Shown one piece after another: positions 34,308-42,752 of a DNA stretch of 50,551 nucleotides. Source of the stretch: an uncultured Bacilli bacterium (GTDB lineage: Bacteria; Bacillota_I; Bacilli_A; RF39; UBA660); NCBI GenBank assembly GCA_934090935.1, contig CAKOKD010000008.1, forward strand, positions 1-50,551, read 5' to 3'. Positions within the stretch are counted from its first letter, which is position 1. Every line of letters begins with the position of its first letter. The translations under genes and the position numbers were made by a program. Below the pieces are notes generated by a model that had not been told where the DNA came from, ran no database searches, and was given only the letters and a program-made list of their open reading frames with translations.

Positions 34308-34319
34308 TTGCAACAATAA
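34296..34319. promoter_or_regulatory. Perfect 24-bp palindrome, probable Crp/Fnr operator
   Basis: Each half reads TTATTGTTGCAA and the two halves are exact reverse complements around 34307/34308. It sits in the divergent interval. It overlaps the -35 of the regulator gene and lies just upstream of the nrdD -10 candidate TATATT (34338-34343), centred about 42 bases before the expected start. Confidence 0.8.
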
Positions 34320-34337
34320 TAATTAAATTTTTTGTGT

Positions 34338-34343
34338 TATATT
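34338..34343 (+). promoter_or_regulatory. nrdD -10 box
   Basis: TATATT stands in the interval before nrdD with no recognisable -35 at 17 bases. That is what an activator-dependent promoter would look like, given the palindrome next to it. Confidence 0.4.
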
Positions 34344-34373
34344 TTTTATGTATTAAGGTGGAGGTAGTTTAAT

Positions 34374-36533
34374 ATGAAAATAATCAAAAGAGATGGACAT
34401 GTGGTCGATTATTGTCCTGACAAGATTGAAATAGCTATTAAAAAAGCTAATAATGAAGTAGCTGAAGAAGATCAAGTATCTGATATTCAAATAAGAAATA
34501 TTATTAAATATATTGAAGGTTTGAAAAAGAAAAGAATGCTTGTGGAAGATATTCAAGACATTATTGAAATGCGTTTAATGAGCTTAGGTAAATATACCTT
34601 AGCTAAAGAGTATATCACTTATAGATATACAAGAGAATTAGTAAGAAGAAGCAATACAACTGATCTTTCAATTAAAGAGTTAATTGAGGGAGAAAGTGAG
34701 TATTGGAACACTGAAAATTCAAATAAGAATGCTAAAGTAATCACAACTCAAAGGGATTACTTAGCTGGTATCACATCAACCGATATTACAAGAAGATTTT
34801 TACTTCCTGAGGAGATTGTAAAAGCTCATGATGAAGGAATACTTCATTTTCATGATGCTGACTATTTTGCTCAAAATGCACTTCACAACTGTGATCTTAT
34901 CAACCTTGAGGATATGCTTCAAAATGGAACAATTATAAATGGAGTTATGATTGAAAAGCCTCATAGATTTTTAACTGCTATGACAATCGCGACTCAACTA
35001 ATTACAGCAGTAAACTCATGTCAATATGGTGGATGTACAATAACAATGACTCATCTTGCACCATTTGTAAGATCAAGCCGTGAATATTATGAAAAAAAAT
35101 ATAAAAAGAGAGGTTTAACAGAAGAACAACAAGCTAAATTTGTTGAAGAAGATTTGAAAAAAGAAATCGTTGATGGTGTACAAACTTTTCAATATCAAAT
35201 AAATTCTATGACTACTACTAATGGTCAAGCACCATTTTTAAGTGTTTGTCTTTATATGGGTGAAACAGATGAATATAAAGAAGAACTTGCAATGATTATA
35301 GAAGAAGTTTTAAAACAAAGAATTCAAGGAATGAAAAATGAGAAAGGTGTTTATATTACACCAGCTTTTCCAAAACTTTTATATGTTCTTGAAGAGGATA
35401 ATATAAAACCTAAAAGCAAGTATTATTATTTAACTAAGCTTGCAGCTGAATGTACTGCTAAACGTATGGTACCTGATTATATTTCTGAAAAAGTTATGAA
35501 GGAATTGAAAATCGATAAAAATGGTGATGGTCAATGCTATCCATGCATGGGATGTCGTTCATTCTTGACTCCATATGTTGATGAAGCAGGAAAACCTAAA
35601 TATTATGGAAGATTTAATCAAGGAGTTGTTACTATCAATCTTGTTGATGTTGCTTTATCAAGTGGAAAAGATATGAATCTTTTCTGGAGTATATTTGAGG
35701 ATAGACTAGAACTTTGTCATAGAGCACTTCAAATCAGACATAAACGTCTATCAAAGGTTACTAGTGATGTTGCTCCAATTCTATGGCAAAATGGTGCGCT
35801 TGCAAGACTTAAAAAGGGTGAAGGAATTCATGAACTTCTACATCATGGCTATTCGACTATCTCACTTGGTTATGCAGGATTATATGAATGTGTTAAATAC
35901 ATGACAGGAAAGAGTCATACTGATGGTGGTGTCGGTCATGATTTTGGAATTCAAGTTATGCAAAAATTAAATGATAAGTGTAATGAGTGGAAAGCAGAAG
36001 AGGATATAGACTACAGTGTCTATGGAACTCCTATTGAATCGACTACATATAAATTTGCTAAATGCTTGAGAGAAAGATTTGGAAGAATTAAAGGTATAAC
36101 TGATCGTGATTATATTACCAACTCTTACCATGTTCCTGTGTTTGAAGAAATTGATGCTTTCACTAAATTAAAACTTGAAAGTGAATTCCAAAAATTGAGC
36201 CCAGGAGGTGCCATAAGTTATATTGAAACACCTAATCTAACAAATAATTTGGATTCTGTAATGGAAGTAATCAAGTTTATATATGATAATATCATGTATG
36301 CAGAGCTTAATACTAAATCAGATTATTGTCAAGAATGTGGTTATGACGGAGAAATACTTTTAGATGATAAGCTTGAGTGGTATTGTCCAAATTGTGGTAA
36401 TAGAAATCATGATACGTTGAATGTTGCGAGACGTACTTGTGGATATATTGGAACTAATTTCTGGAATAAAGGAAGAACTCAAGAAATACATGATCGTGTA
36501 ATTCATATAGATAATAAGGATGCCGAGGAATAG
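34374..36533 (+). CDS. nrdD: Anaerobic ribonucleoside-triphosphate reductase
   Basis: The 719-residue class III reductase makes dNTPs without oxygen. An N-terminal ATP cone (residues 1-90, MKIIKRDGHVVDYCPDKIEI) gives allosteric control. The C-terminus has the zinc site CQECGY ... CPNCGN and the glycyl radical motif RRTCGYIG with Gly690. Conserved catalytic-core segments (FHDADYFAQNALHNCDLI, PCMGCRSFL) are present. GGAGGT precedes the start. First gene of nrdD-nrdG-dut; the organism can therefore grow anaerobically. Confidence 0.97.
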   Translation: MKIIKRDGHVVDYCPDKIEIAIKKANNEVAEEDQVSDIQIRNIIKYIEGLKKKRMLVEDIQDIIEMRLMSLGKYTLAKEYITYRYTRELVRRSNTTDLSIKELIEGESEYWNTENSNKNAKVITTQRDYLAGITSTDITRRFLLPEEIVKAHDEGILHFHDADYFAQNALHNCDLINLEDMLQNGTIINGVMIEKPHRFLTAMTIATQLITAVNSCQYGGCTITMTHLAPFVRSSREYYEKKYKKRGLTEEQQAKFVEEDLKKEIVDGVQTFQYQINSMTTTNGQAPFLSVCLYMGETDEYKEELAMIIEEVLKQRIQGMKNEKGVYITPAFPKLLYVLEEDNIKPKSKYYYLTKLAAECTAKRMVPDYISEKVMKELKIDKNGDGQCYPCMGCRSFLTPYVDEAGKPKYYGRFNQGVVTINLVDVALSSGKDMNLFWSIFEDRLELCHRALQIRHKRLSKVTSDVAPILWQNGALARLKKGEGIHELLHHGYSTISLGYAGLYECVKYMTGKSHTDGGVGHDFGIQVMQKLNDKCNEWKAEEDIDYSVYGTPIESTTYKFAKCLRERFGRIKGITDRDYITNSYHVPVFEEIDAFTKLKLESEFQKLSPGGAISYIETPNLTNNLDSVMEVIKFIYDNIMYAELNTKSDYCQECGYDGEILLDDKLEWYCPNCGNRNHDTLNVARRTCGYIGTNFWNKGRTQEIHDRVIHIDNKDAEE

Positions 36534-36535
36534 TT

Positions 36536-37036
36536 ATGAGATACAATACAATTAGAAAGATGGATATTTCGAATGGACCAGGAGTTCGAGTATCCGTCTT
36601 TGTCCAAGGCTGTGTGTTTAATTGCATAAATTGTTTTAACCCTGAAACTCATGATTTTAATGGAGGTAAAGGAATTTTAGACGATGAAAAAATTGATTTC
36701 ATATTAAATCTATGTGATAAGGATTACATCAGAGGATTATCAATATTAGGTGGTGAACCTATGCATCCAAAAAATATAGATGGAGTTACTAAACTAGCTA
36801 GGATGTTTAAAGAAAGATTTCCTAAAAAAGATTTATGGGCTTGGAGTGGGTTTCTATATGATGATTTAAAGGATAAGGAAATAATGAATTATTTAGATGT
36901 TATAGTTGATGGTAGATATATGGATGAACTTCATGATTTTAGATTAGAGTGGCGTGGTTCATCCAATCAAAGAGTTATAGATATTAAGAAAACGAAGAAA
37001 AATAATAAAATTGTAATTTGGAAGGATAGGGATTAA
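36536..37036 (+). CDS. nrdG: Anaerobic reductase activating enzyme NrdG
   Basis: The 166-residue radical SAM enzyme generates the glycyl radical on NrdD. The cluster motif CVFNCINC has Cys26, Cys30 and Cys33. SNGPGVRVSVFVQG and LSILGGEPMHP are typical family segments. It begins 2 bases after nrdD. Confidence 0.96.
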   Translation: MRYNTIRKMDISNGPGVRVSVFVQGCVFNCINCFNPETHDFNGGKGILDDEKIDFILNLCDKDYIRGLSILGGEPMHPKNIDGVTKLARMFKERFPKKDLWAWSGFLYDDLKDKEIMNYLDVIVDGRYMDELHDFRLEWRGSSNQRVIDIKKTKKNNKIVIWKDRD

Positions 37037-37500
37037 TGGAAAGATATAGAGGTTTTGAAATAGCTAAAGGTTGGGAGAATAAAGGAATCAATCTTCCTAT
37101 GAGAAAAACTGCTAGAAGTGCTGGATATGATGTTGAAGCAGCTGAAGATACAGTTATTCCTCCATTTAAAAGTGGATGTAAACCAACTCTTATTCATACC
37201 GGATTAAAGGCTTATTGTATGGATGATGAGTGGTATATGCTTGCTAATAGATCAAGTAATCCTGGAAAAAGGCATTTAGTTTTAGCAAATGGGATTGGTG
37301 TAATAGATTCTGATTATTATGGAAATCCTGATAATGATGGTGAATTTTTATATGCGTATTATAATACTGGCGATGAAGATGTAATCATAAAAAAAGGTGA
37401 AGTTATTGGACAAGTTGTGTTTCAAAAGTTCTTGTATGCAGATAATGATTTAACAACAGGAGATATAAGAAAAGGCGGATTTGGATCCACAAATGTATAG
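37036..37500 (+). CDS. dut: dUTP diphosphatase
   Basis: The 154-residue trimeric dUTPase hydrolyses dUTP to dUMP, feeding dTMP synthesis and keeping uracil out of DNA. Motifs in order: SAGYDVEAAED (about 28-38), ANRSSNPGK (70-78), ANGIGVIDSDYYGN (84-97) and the C-terminal GGFGST (148-153). It overlaps the nrdG stop (TAATG), placing it in the nucleotide operon. Confidence 0.92.
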   Translation: MERYRGFEIAKGWENKGINLPMRKTARSAGYDVEAAEDTVIPPFKSGCKPTLIHTGLKAYCMDDEWYMLANRSSNPGKRHLVLANGIGVIDSDYYGNPDNDGEFLYAYYNTGDEDVIIKKGEVIGQVVFQKFLYADNDLTTGDIRKGGFGSTNV

Positions 37501-37526
37501 AAGCAGAAAAATGCTTCTTTTTTTTT
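37499..37526 (+). terminator. Terminator of nrdD-nrdG-dut
   Basis: AGAAGCA / TGCTTCT stem (37499-37505, 37512-37518), then nine T. It ends just before the poly-G promoter. Confidence 0.92.
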
Positions 37527-37534
37527 GAAAACAC

Positions 37535-37567
37535 TTGAAAATCGGGGGGGGTATTATAAAATAAAAA
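37535..37567 (+). promoter_or_regulatory. Poly-G spacer promoter, copy 4
   Basis: TTGAAA (37535-37540), eight G (37544-37551), then TATTATAAAATAAAA. It matches copies 1 and 3, although the coding sequence that follows is the most diverged of the family. Confidence 0.7.
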
Positions 37568-37589
37568 AGTAAGATGCGAAGGTGTAGAA

Positions 37590-39722
37590 ATGAGAAAGAC
37601 GACGATAATGCTAGTTACTGTTTTATGTATGATAATAGGATATGCAGCATATAATGCAACAGTAAATATATATGGATTAGGTAAAATTTCAGAAAACATA
37701 AGTGATTTTAAAGTATATTTGGATAATTTAAAAGTAAACGATAAAGAAAATACAGGAATAAATTCAGCAAAAGATGAATTTACAATAGATAATGTAGATG
37801 GAAATATAAGTGTAGATATAGTGAATGATTCAACAGAATATGATACAGAAAGTTATATTGAGTGTGTTAAAAATAATACTTGGGATTTTGACTATACTGG
37901 ATCAGAGCAAACATTTACAGCGCCAGTAAGTGGAACATACGAGTTAGAAACATGGGGAGCACAGGGTGGCGATACGGCTTATACAGAACGTGGTGAAGTA
38001 TATCGAAAAGGTGGATATGGAGCTTATGCTTTTGGAAACTATACAGCAACAAGCAAAGATGTGCTATACATAAATGTAGGTGGAAGTGGAAGTTCAACGT
38101 TGATAGATTATACATCCAATTCTGAATATTGTGCTATAAATGGAGGATATAATGGTGGAGGTAATGGATTTATTGAAAATTGTATTGATGGTGGTTCATC
38201 TGGAGGCGGAGCAACTCATATTGCTACATACTCTGGCATTCTTTCAAGTTTAAGCAATAAAAAAAGTTCTATTTTAATAGTAGCATCAGGGGGAGGCGGA
38301 AGTTATGCTTTTAGGGCATATGCTGCAAATGGTGGAAATGGTGGTGGTATTACAGGCAATACACCAGGCGATTTAGATAATGGAGGTTTATGTAATAAAC
38401 GAACTTTAACTATAGGTAAAAAGGCTACTCAAACAGCAAGTGGAACAACATCTGGATGTAATATAGATAACAGTGCTACTTTAGCTGGATTTGGTTATGG
38501 TGCTTCGGTGGATAAAAGTTGGGGATCCGGAGGCGGAGGCGGTTATTATGGCGGCGGAGCTGGAATGACTGCATATGGAGCAAGTGGCGGTTCTTCCTAT
38601 ATTGGAAATACTTTATTAAGTGAAAAATCAATGTATTGCAATAATTGTGAAGAATCTAGTGAAGAGTCTACTAAAACTATAAGTACTTCATGTGCTTCAT
38701 CAACAGCAACAGCAAATTGTGCTAAATTAGGTAATGGATATGCACGTATTACTCTCGCTTCAAATTCAAAAGAAAATATATCAACAGATCCAATAACTAT
38801 AGAAGCACAAAATAAGAAAACAATAACCTTAGAAAATATAAACACAGGCAACATGACTTGTAAATTAAAAGTTAACAAGATATCTAGAACTGAAAAAGCA
38901 TATACAGGCCCAACTGAGTGGACATTTGATTACACTGGATCAGAACAAACATTTATAGCACCAGTGTCTGGTACATACAAATTAGAAACATGGGGAGCAC
39001 AAGGATATACAATTAATTCATATACAGGCGGATATGGTGGTTATTCAACTGGAATGATAAGTATTTTAAAAAATGATAATATATATATTTTTGTTGGAGA
39101 AAAAGGAAAAGGCGGAGTTGGAAATGGAACAAAATATTCAAGTTATCCGAATTCATTAAATGCAGTTGCTGATGGTAATGTTTCTTATATAGGTTCAGGC
39201 GGCGGATCAACGCATATAGCATCTAAAAACTTATTAATAAAAGACATTATCGATTTAAAAGATTTGCTTCTCGTTTCTGGAGGCGGAGGCGCATCAACTT
39301 GGACTACATATAATTACTGGGCCGGATCTGGAGGAGCTGGTGGTGGATATAAAGGTAACTCGGGTAAATCATCAATTGGTAGTTATTCGCCTGGTGGTGG
39401 AGGTACACAAAGTACAGGAGGAAGTGCTGGATACGTTTGTACAGCTGGATTTTTTGGATATAGCGAAGTAACGCATACTGACGGAACCGGAGGCGGTGGT
39501 GGATTTTATGGTGGTGGAACATCTTGGGGATCTGCTGGAGGTGGCGGTTCAGGATACATCGGTAATTCAAAATTATCCGAAAAATCAATGTATTGTTATA
39601 ATTGTACTAAATCTACTGAAGAGTCCACAAAAACAATTTCAACTACATGCACAAGTGCAACGCCAACAGCAAATTGTTCAAAACAAGGTAATGGATACGC
39701 ACGTATAACCCTCATCAATTGA
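37590..39722 (+). CDS. Glycine-rich surface protein with a duplicated domain inserted in the shared module
   Basis: The 710-residue protein has an N-terminal membrane segment (IMLVTVLCMIIGYAAYNATV) and the first half of the family module (to about residue 97, ending TEYDTESYIECVKNN). A glycine-rich beta domain then follows (about 98-393), next the second half of the module (about 395-440, ITIEAQNKKTITLENI ... MTCKLKVNKISRTEK), and a second glycine-rich domain (about 444-709). Both copies start W-x-FDYTGSEQTF and end GNGYARITL, with a CxxC (YCNNC, YCYNC) near the end. It looks like an adhesin-type protein related to receptor-type glycine-rich domains; function unknown. Start follows AAGGTG. 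It has the poly-G promoter. Confidence 0.85.
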   Translation: MRKTTIMLVTVLCMIIGYAAYNATVNIYGLGKISENISDFKVYLDNLKVNDKENTGINSAKDEFTIDNVDGNISVDIVNDSTEYDTESYIECVKNNTWDFDYTGSEQTFTAPVSGTYELETWGAQGGDTAYTERGEVYRKGGYGAYAFGNYTATSKDVLYINVGGSGSSTLIDYTSNSEYCAINGGYNGGGNGFIENCIDGGSSGGGATHIATYSGILSSLSNKKSSILIVASGGGGSYAFRAYAANGGNGGGITGNTPGDLDNGGLCNKRTLTIGKKATQTASGTTSGCNIDNSATLAGFGYGASVDKSWGSGGGGGYYGGGAGMTAYGASGGSSYIGNTLLSEKSMYCNNCEESSEESTKTISTSCASSTATANCAKLGNGYARITLASNSKENISTDPITIEAQNKKTITLENINTGNMTCKLKVNKISRTEKAYTGPTEWTFDYTGSEQTFIAPVSGTYKLETWGAQGYTINSYTGGYGGYSTGMISILKNDNIYIFVGEKGKGGVGNGTKYSSYPNSLNAVADGNVSYIGSGGGSTHIASKNLLIKDIIDLKDLLLVSGGGGASTWTTYNYWAGSGGAGGGYKGNSGKSSIGSYSPGGGGTQSTGGSAGYVCTAGFFGYSEVTHTDGTGGGGGFYGGGTSWGSAGGGGSGYIGNSKLSEKSMYCYNCTKSTEESTKTISTTCTSATPTANCSKQGNGYARITLIN
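37881..38767 (+). repeat. Glycine-rich domain, copy 1
   Basis: This is the first of two direct repeats within the gene. The DNA around ctggatcagagcaaaca and of tagaaacatggggagcaca recurs in copy 2 with few changes, and the copies end alike at ggtaatggatatgcacgtat. Confidence 0.8.
38919..39719 (+). repeat. Glycine-rich domain, copy 2
   Basis: Second repeat, somewhat shorter than copy 1 and diverged in the middle. The two give a substrate for in-gene recombination. Confidence 0.8.
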
Positions 39723-39774
39723 CTTTAACTTTCTTTTTTGATAATATAATTAACTATGAAAGTGATTGATGTAC

Positions 39775-40701
39775 ATGAGGAAAAGCAACTTTGATAAAAA
39801 ATATCCTTTATTTTCAAAATATATAGCTGATGAGCAAACAAGAAAAAATATGTTAGATAATAAAGATTTATATAGAAAATGTCAAGACAATTATGAACTT
39901 ATTAGAATATTTTTAATTGAACTTGATAATCGTTTTGAAGCAAGTGTTATTACTAAAATTATTACTGAAATAATATTTAAATACCCAGATGAAATATTGA
40001 AGTCATATATAACTGCATACTTAAACAGTGATGAAACTATAAAAAATAAAGAAAACTCTTTTAATGACTTTAAAAAAATCATGTTTATGGGTGAAGACGT
40101 TATCAAATATGTATCTAGAAATGGTCTTATAAATGATAGAAGTTATAAAAATATACCTGAGAGAATCATCGATGAAAAGTATGATGAATTAAAATCAGGT
40201 GTGGAGATGTATAAAAATGAACTTCTTGATCAAGTTTTTAAAACCTTATCTATTGAAAAAAAGAAATTTGTTATAGATCTTTTAGAAAATGATTCATATT
40301 ATTCTTTTGTAGAGTGTTTTAAAGAGTCAAGTTATAGTTTAGTTTCAATTTTAAATTTGGTTGAAAATCTAAATATTGGAGCATCTTTATTTTATTCTAG
40401 TACATTAGATTTTTTAGATATTAAAGATATAAAAAGAATCGTTGTAGAAGCAATTAATGCATCTTATTTAAATGATGATACTTTATTTATGGATAATATT
40501 AATACTCTTTTAAGAAATGATAAGATTAGATTTTTGAAAGAGATTATAGATATTGATAAATTAACTGATTTAAATGAGATATCTAGAGATGAAATTGGTG
40601 CAGTTTTGTTTGATGATAAATACTTAGAAGAATTAGATGTTGTATCATATTTAAATGGATTAAAGCAAAGTACATTTTTGAAACTTAAAGAAGTTGCTTA
40701 A
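39775..40701 (+). CDS. Alpha-helical cytoplasmic protein of unknown function
   Basis: The 308-residue protein has no signal or membrane segment and is strongly helical and charged. I do not recognise it. Three candidate starts lie close together (TTG 39766, ATG 39769, ATG 39775); AAAGTGAT at 39758-39767 is at proper distance only for 39775. It ends at a terminator. Confidence 0.7.
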   Translation: MRKSNFDKKYPLFSKYIADEQTRKNMLDNKDLYRKCQDNYELIRIFLIELDNRFEASVITKIITEIIFKYPDEILKSYITAYLNSDETIKNKENSFNDFKKIMFMGEDVIKYVSRNGLINDRSYKNIPERIIDEKYDELKSGVEMYKNELLDQVFKTLSIEKKKFVIDLLENDSYYSFVECFKESSYSLVSILNLVENLNIGASLFYSSTLDFLDIKDIKRIVVEAINASYLNDDTLFMDNINTLLRNDKIRFLKEIIDIDKLTDLNEISRDEIGAVLFDDKYLEELDVVSYLNGLKQSTFLKLKEVA

Positions 40702-40716
40702 TACTTCTTTTTTTTT
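40688..40716 (+). terminator. Terminator
   Basis: AAGAAGT / ACTTCTT stem (40688-40694, 40703-40709), then a T run. Confidence 0.88.
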
Positions 40717-40763
40717 ACATTTTTTTTATTCTCTTTCTTATACAATAAAATCGGTGATGTGGA

Positions 40764-41585
40764 ATGAGAAGGGTTTTTAAAACAAAAAAAAGATTTAATT
40801 TTAAAATAATATTTATTGTATTAGTAATTATCCTTTCTTTTTTTGCATCTAATTATATGATCAACAATATATCAAAGGAATATATGATTGATGGTTCATT
40901 AAAACATTTTACAATTAATATAGATAAAGAAAAATTGTTACTAAAAATGGGACTAAATTATAAAAAAAATAATAAATATGTTAAAAAAGAGATACCTACA
41001 TTTAATGAATTGATATTTGATAATCCAAAGGTGCTTATATATAATACACATAATAAAGAAACTTATGATGGTTTCAGTGTTCAAGAAGCATCTCATGCGC
41101 TGAAAGAAGAATTAGCAAAATATAATATAGATGCTGTTGTTGATGATACTGATAATGTCGACGTTGTTAAAAAAAATAATTTAGCTTATAAGGATACATA
41201 TAAAATAACTAGAAATTTAATTAGCAATAATCTTAATGATAATTATTCTCTATTTATAGATTTGCATCGTGATTCGGTTAAAAAAGAACTTACAACAGCT
41301 ACAATTGATGAGAAAAATTATGCTAAATTATTGTTTGTTGTTGGTGGCAAGCATGAAAGCTATATGGAAAACTATAAGGTATGTGATGAACTTAATAAAT
41401 ATATAAAAAACAATAATAATCAAATATCCAGAGGTATATTGGTTAGGAAAAGTAGCAGTTATAATCAGGATCTTAAAGATACTATAGTGCTTATTGAACT
41501 TGGAAGTGAAGGAAATACGAAAGAGGAGGTTATTAATACGATTGGCGTTTTAGCAAGTGCGCTTAAAGAGTATATTAATGAATGA
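40764..41585 (+). CDS. SpoIIP-like cell wall hydrolase
   Basis: The 273-residue membrane-anchored protein (transmembrane segment about residues 14-33) has the SpoIIP catalytic pattern: LIYNTHNKETY (His96, Glu99), FIDLHRDSV (His168), VGG near 193-195, NQDLKDTIVLIELG (Glu245) and the closing NTKEEV. In spore formers SpoIIP degrades septal peptidoglycan during engulfment with SpoIID and SpoIIM. No other sporulation gene is seen here, so it may serve general septum or cell-wall remodelling. It overlaps the next gene by 4 bases (ATGA). Confidence 0.85.
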   Translation: MRRVFKTKKRFNFKIIFIVLVIILSFFASNYMINNISKEYMIDGSLKHFTINIDKEKLLLKMGLNYKKNNKYVKKEIPTFNELIFDNPKVLIYNTHNKETYDGFSVQEASHALKEELAKYNIDAVVDDTDNVDVVKKNNLAYKDTYKITRNLISNNLNDNYSLFIDLHRDSVKKELTTATIDEKNYAKLLFVVGGKHESYMENYKVCDELNKYIKNNNNQISRGILVRKSSSYNQDLKDTIVLIELGSEGNTKEEVINTIGVLASALKEYINE

Positions 41586-41923
41586 TTATGGAAGAAAAAA
41601 AGAAAAGTAAGAGTAGATATTTTTTTAGAATATTGTCATTTTTATTCTTATTATTTATTGTTGTGTATGCAATAGGTCAAAATGGATTCATTCAAAGGCG
41701 TTATAGTGAAAAGACTTTGTATACTGAAGAACAAATAAAGAAGTTTGAGAATGATATCGAAAGTGGAAAAGAAATAGATATAAATGCTTATCTAAAGGAT
41801 GAGAAGATAGATTATGCAAATAATTCAAGTAAATTAGGCGAAAATATAAGTGAATTAATCAATAAAGGTGCGATTAAACTCGATAAACTTTTAAATTCAG
41901 TGTTTTCTTTCCTTTTTGAATAA
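41582..41923 (+). CDS. Small single-pass membrane protein linked to the SpoIIP-like gene
   Basis: The 113-residue protein has a positive N-terminus, one transmembrane helix (about 14-32) and an extracellular helical part ending in a hydrophobic tail (KLLNSVFSFLFE). Translation is coupled to the SpoIIP-like gene through ATGA; a second ATG at 41588 is also possible. I do not recognise the family. It may be a partner or regulator of the hydrolase. Confidence 0.75.
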   Translation: MIMEEKKKSKSRYFFRILSFLFLLFIVVYAIGQNGFIQRRYSEKTLYTEEQIKKFENDIESGKEIDINAYLKDEKIDYANNSSKLGENISELINKGAIKLDKLLNSVFSFLFE

Positions 41924-41927
41924 GTAC

Positions 41928-41956
41928 TTGCAATTTATAAAAAAATGTATTATAAT
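41928..41956 (+). promoter_or_regulatory. tRNA-Arg promoter
   Basis: TTGCAA (41928-41933) and TATAAT (41951-41956) with exactly 17 bases between; the tRNA begins 31 bases on. Confidence 0.85.
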
Positions 41957-41986
41957 TTAGTAGTCATTTGAAAAAGATGACTATGT

Positions 41987-42063
41987 GTCTGCGTAGCTCA
42001 GCTGGATAGAGCACTCGCCTTCTAAGCGAATGGTCACGTGTTCGAATCACGTCGTGGACACCA
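41987..42063 (+). tRNA. tRNA-Arg (UCU)
   Basis: The acceptor GTCTGCG pairs with CGTGGAC, the anticodon loop CTTCTAA carries TCT, the T arm reads GTTCGAATC, and CCA is encoded. It reads AGA, the main Arg codon in this DNA. Confidence 0.96.
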
Positions 42064-42078
42064 TCTTATGTCTATAAA

Positions 42079-42101
42079 GCACGAAATATCGTGTTTTTTT
42101 T
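42079..42101 (+). terminator. tRNA-Arg terminator
   Basis: CACGA / TCGTG stem (42080-42084, 42089-42093), then a T run. Confidence 0.85.
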
Positions 42102-42149
42102 AATAATTACTCCCGAAAATTACTCCAAAAATATTTTTAGAGATATTTC

Positions 42150-42178
42150 TTGAATATCGTTTATGATTTATATATAAT
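42150..42178 (+). promoter_or_regulatory. Promoter of the 42200 gene
   Basis: TTGAAT (42150-42155) and TATAAT (42173-42178), spacer 17. Confidence 0.75.
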
Positions 42179-42199
42179 AAATAAAAGTTTGGTGGTTTT

Positions 42200-42694
42200 A
42201 TGATCGATTATGATTTATTGGTGAAAGAATATTTTATGAGTACAAAGCATCGCATAAGTTCATTTGATGTATATATATCAGATGAAGAAGCTTATTTATC
42301 AATGCCTTTAAAGGAATCTCGTGAATACAAAAAATATTCTAATGGATTAGAAGAGGGATTTCATTTTTCGGTGCCTCTATTTGAAAGATGTGTTATTGTA
42401 AATAAAATGAATCGTTTATATTTATTAAATCTTCATAGTGGTGAATATGAAGATATTACTAACTATCCTTTGGAGATTAGGACGTTTTTAGTTAAAAGGC
42501 TTTGTAACAATTTTTCTTTTGTAGATTATATAGAGGAAGGTGATATACCTTTAGTTAAAGAAATAATGCTTGAAGTTGAAAGAAAAATAAAGGAAGAAGA
42601 TTATGACATAACTAAAGAGATGATTATTCCTTATCTTATAAGAATGGAGTTAAAAAAGAAAAAGAGCGGTTTAAAATTGGAACTTATATATTAA
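42200..42694 (+). CDS. Hypothetical protein
   Basis: The 164-residue cytoplasmic protein has no signal or membrane segment and a charged helical C-terminus (EIMLEVERKIKEEDYDITKE). I do not recognise it. It is first of four genes of unknown role (42200-44638) in the same direction, one of them kinase-like. It has its own promoter. Confidence 0.7.
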   Translation: MIDYDLLVKEYFMSTKHRISSFDVYISDEEAYLSMPLKESREYKKYSNGLEEGFHFSVPLFERCVIVNKMNRLYLLNLHSGEYEDITNYPLEIRTFLVKRLCNNFSFVDYIEEGDIPLVKEIMLEVERKIKEEDYDITKEMIIPYLIRMELKKKKSGLKLELIY

Positions 42695-42752
42695 AATTTG
42701 CAAATTTTTAAATAATGTAGTATCATCATAAATACTTTATTGGAGGGGTTGT

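Noticed and set aside
42105..42126. Direct repeats AATTACTCC after tRNA-Arg, as if an integration site.
   Set aside because: The repeats are only 9 bases, there is no copy of the tRNA 3' end nearby and no integrase, so an attachment site is not supported.
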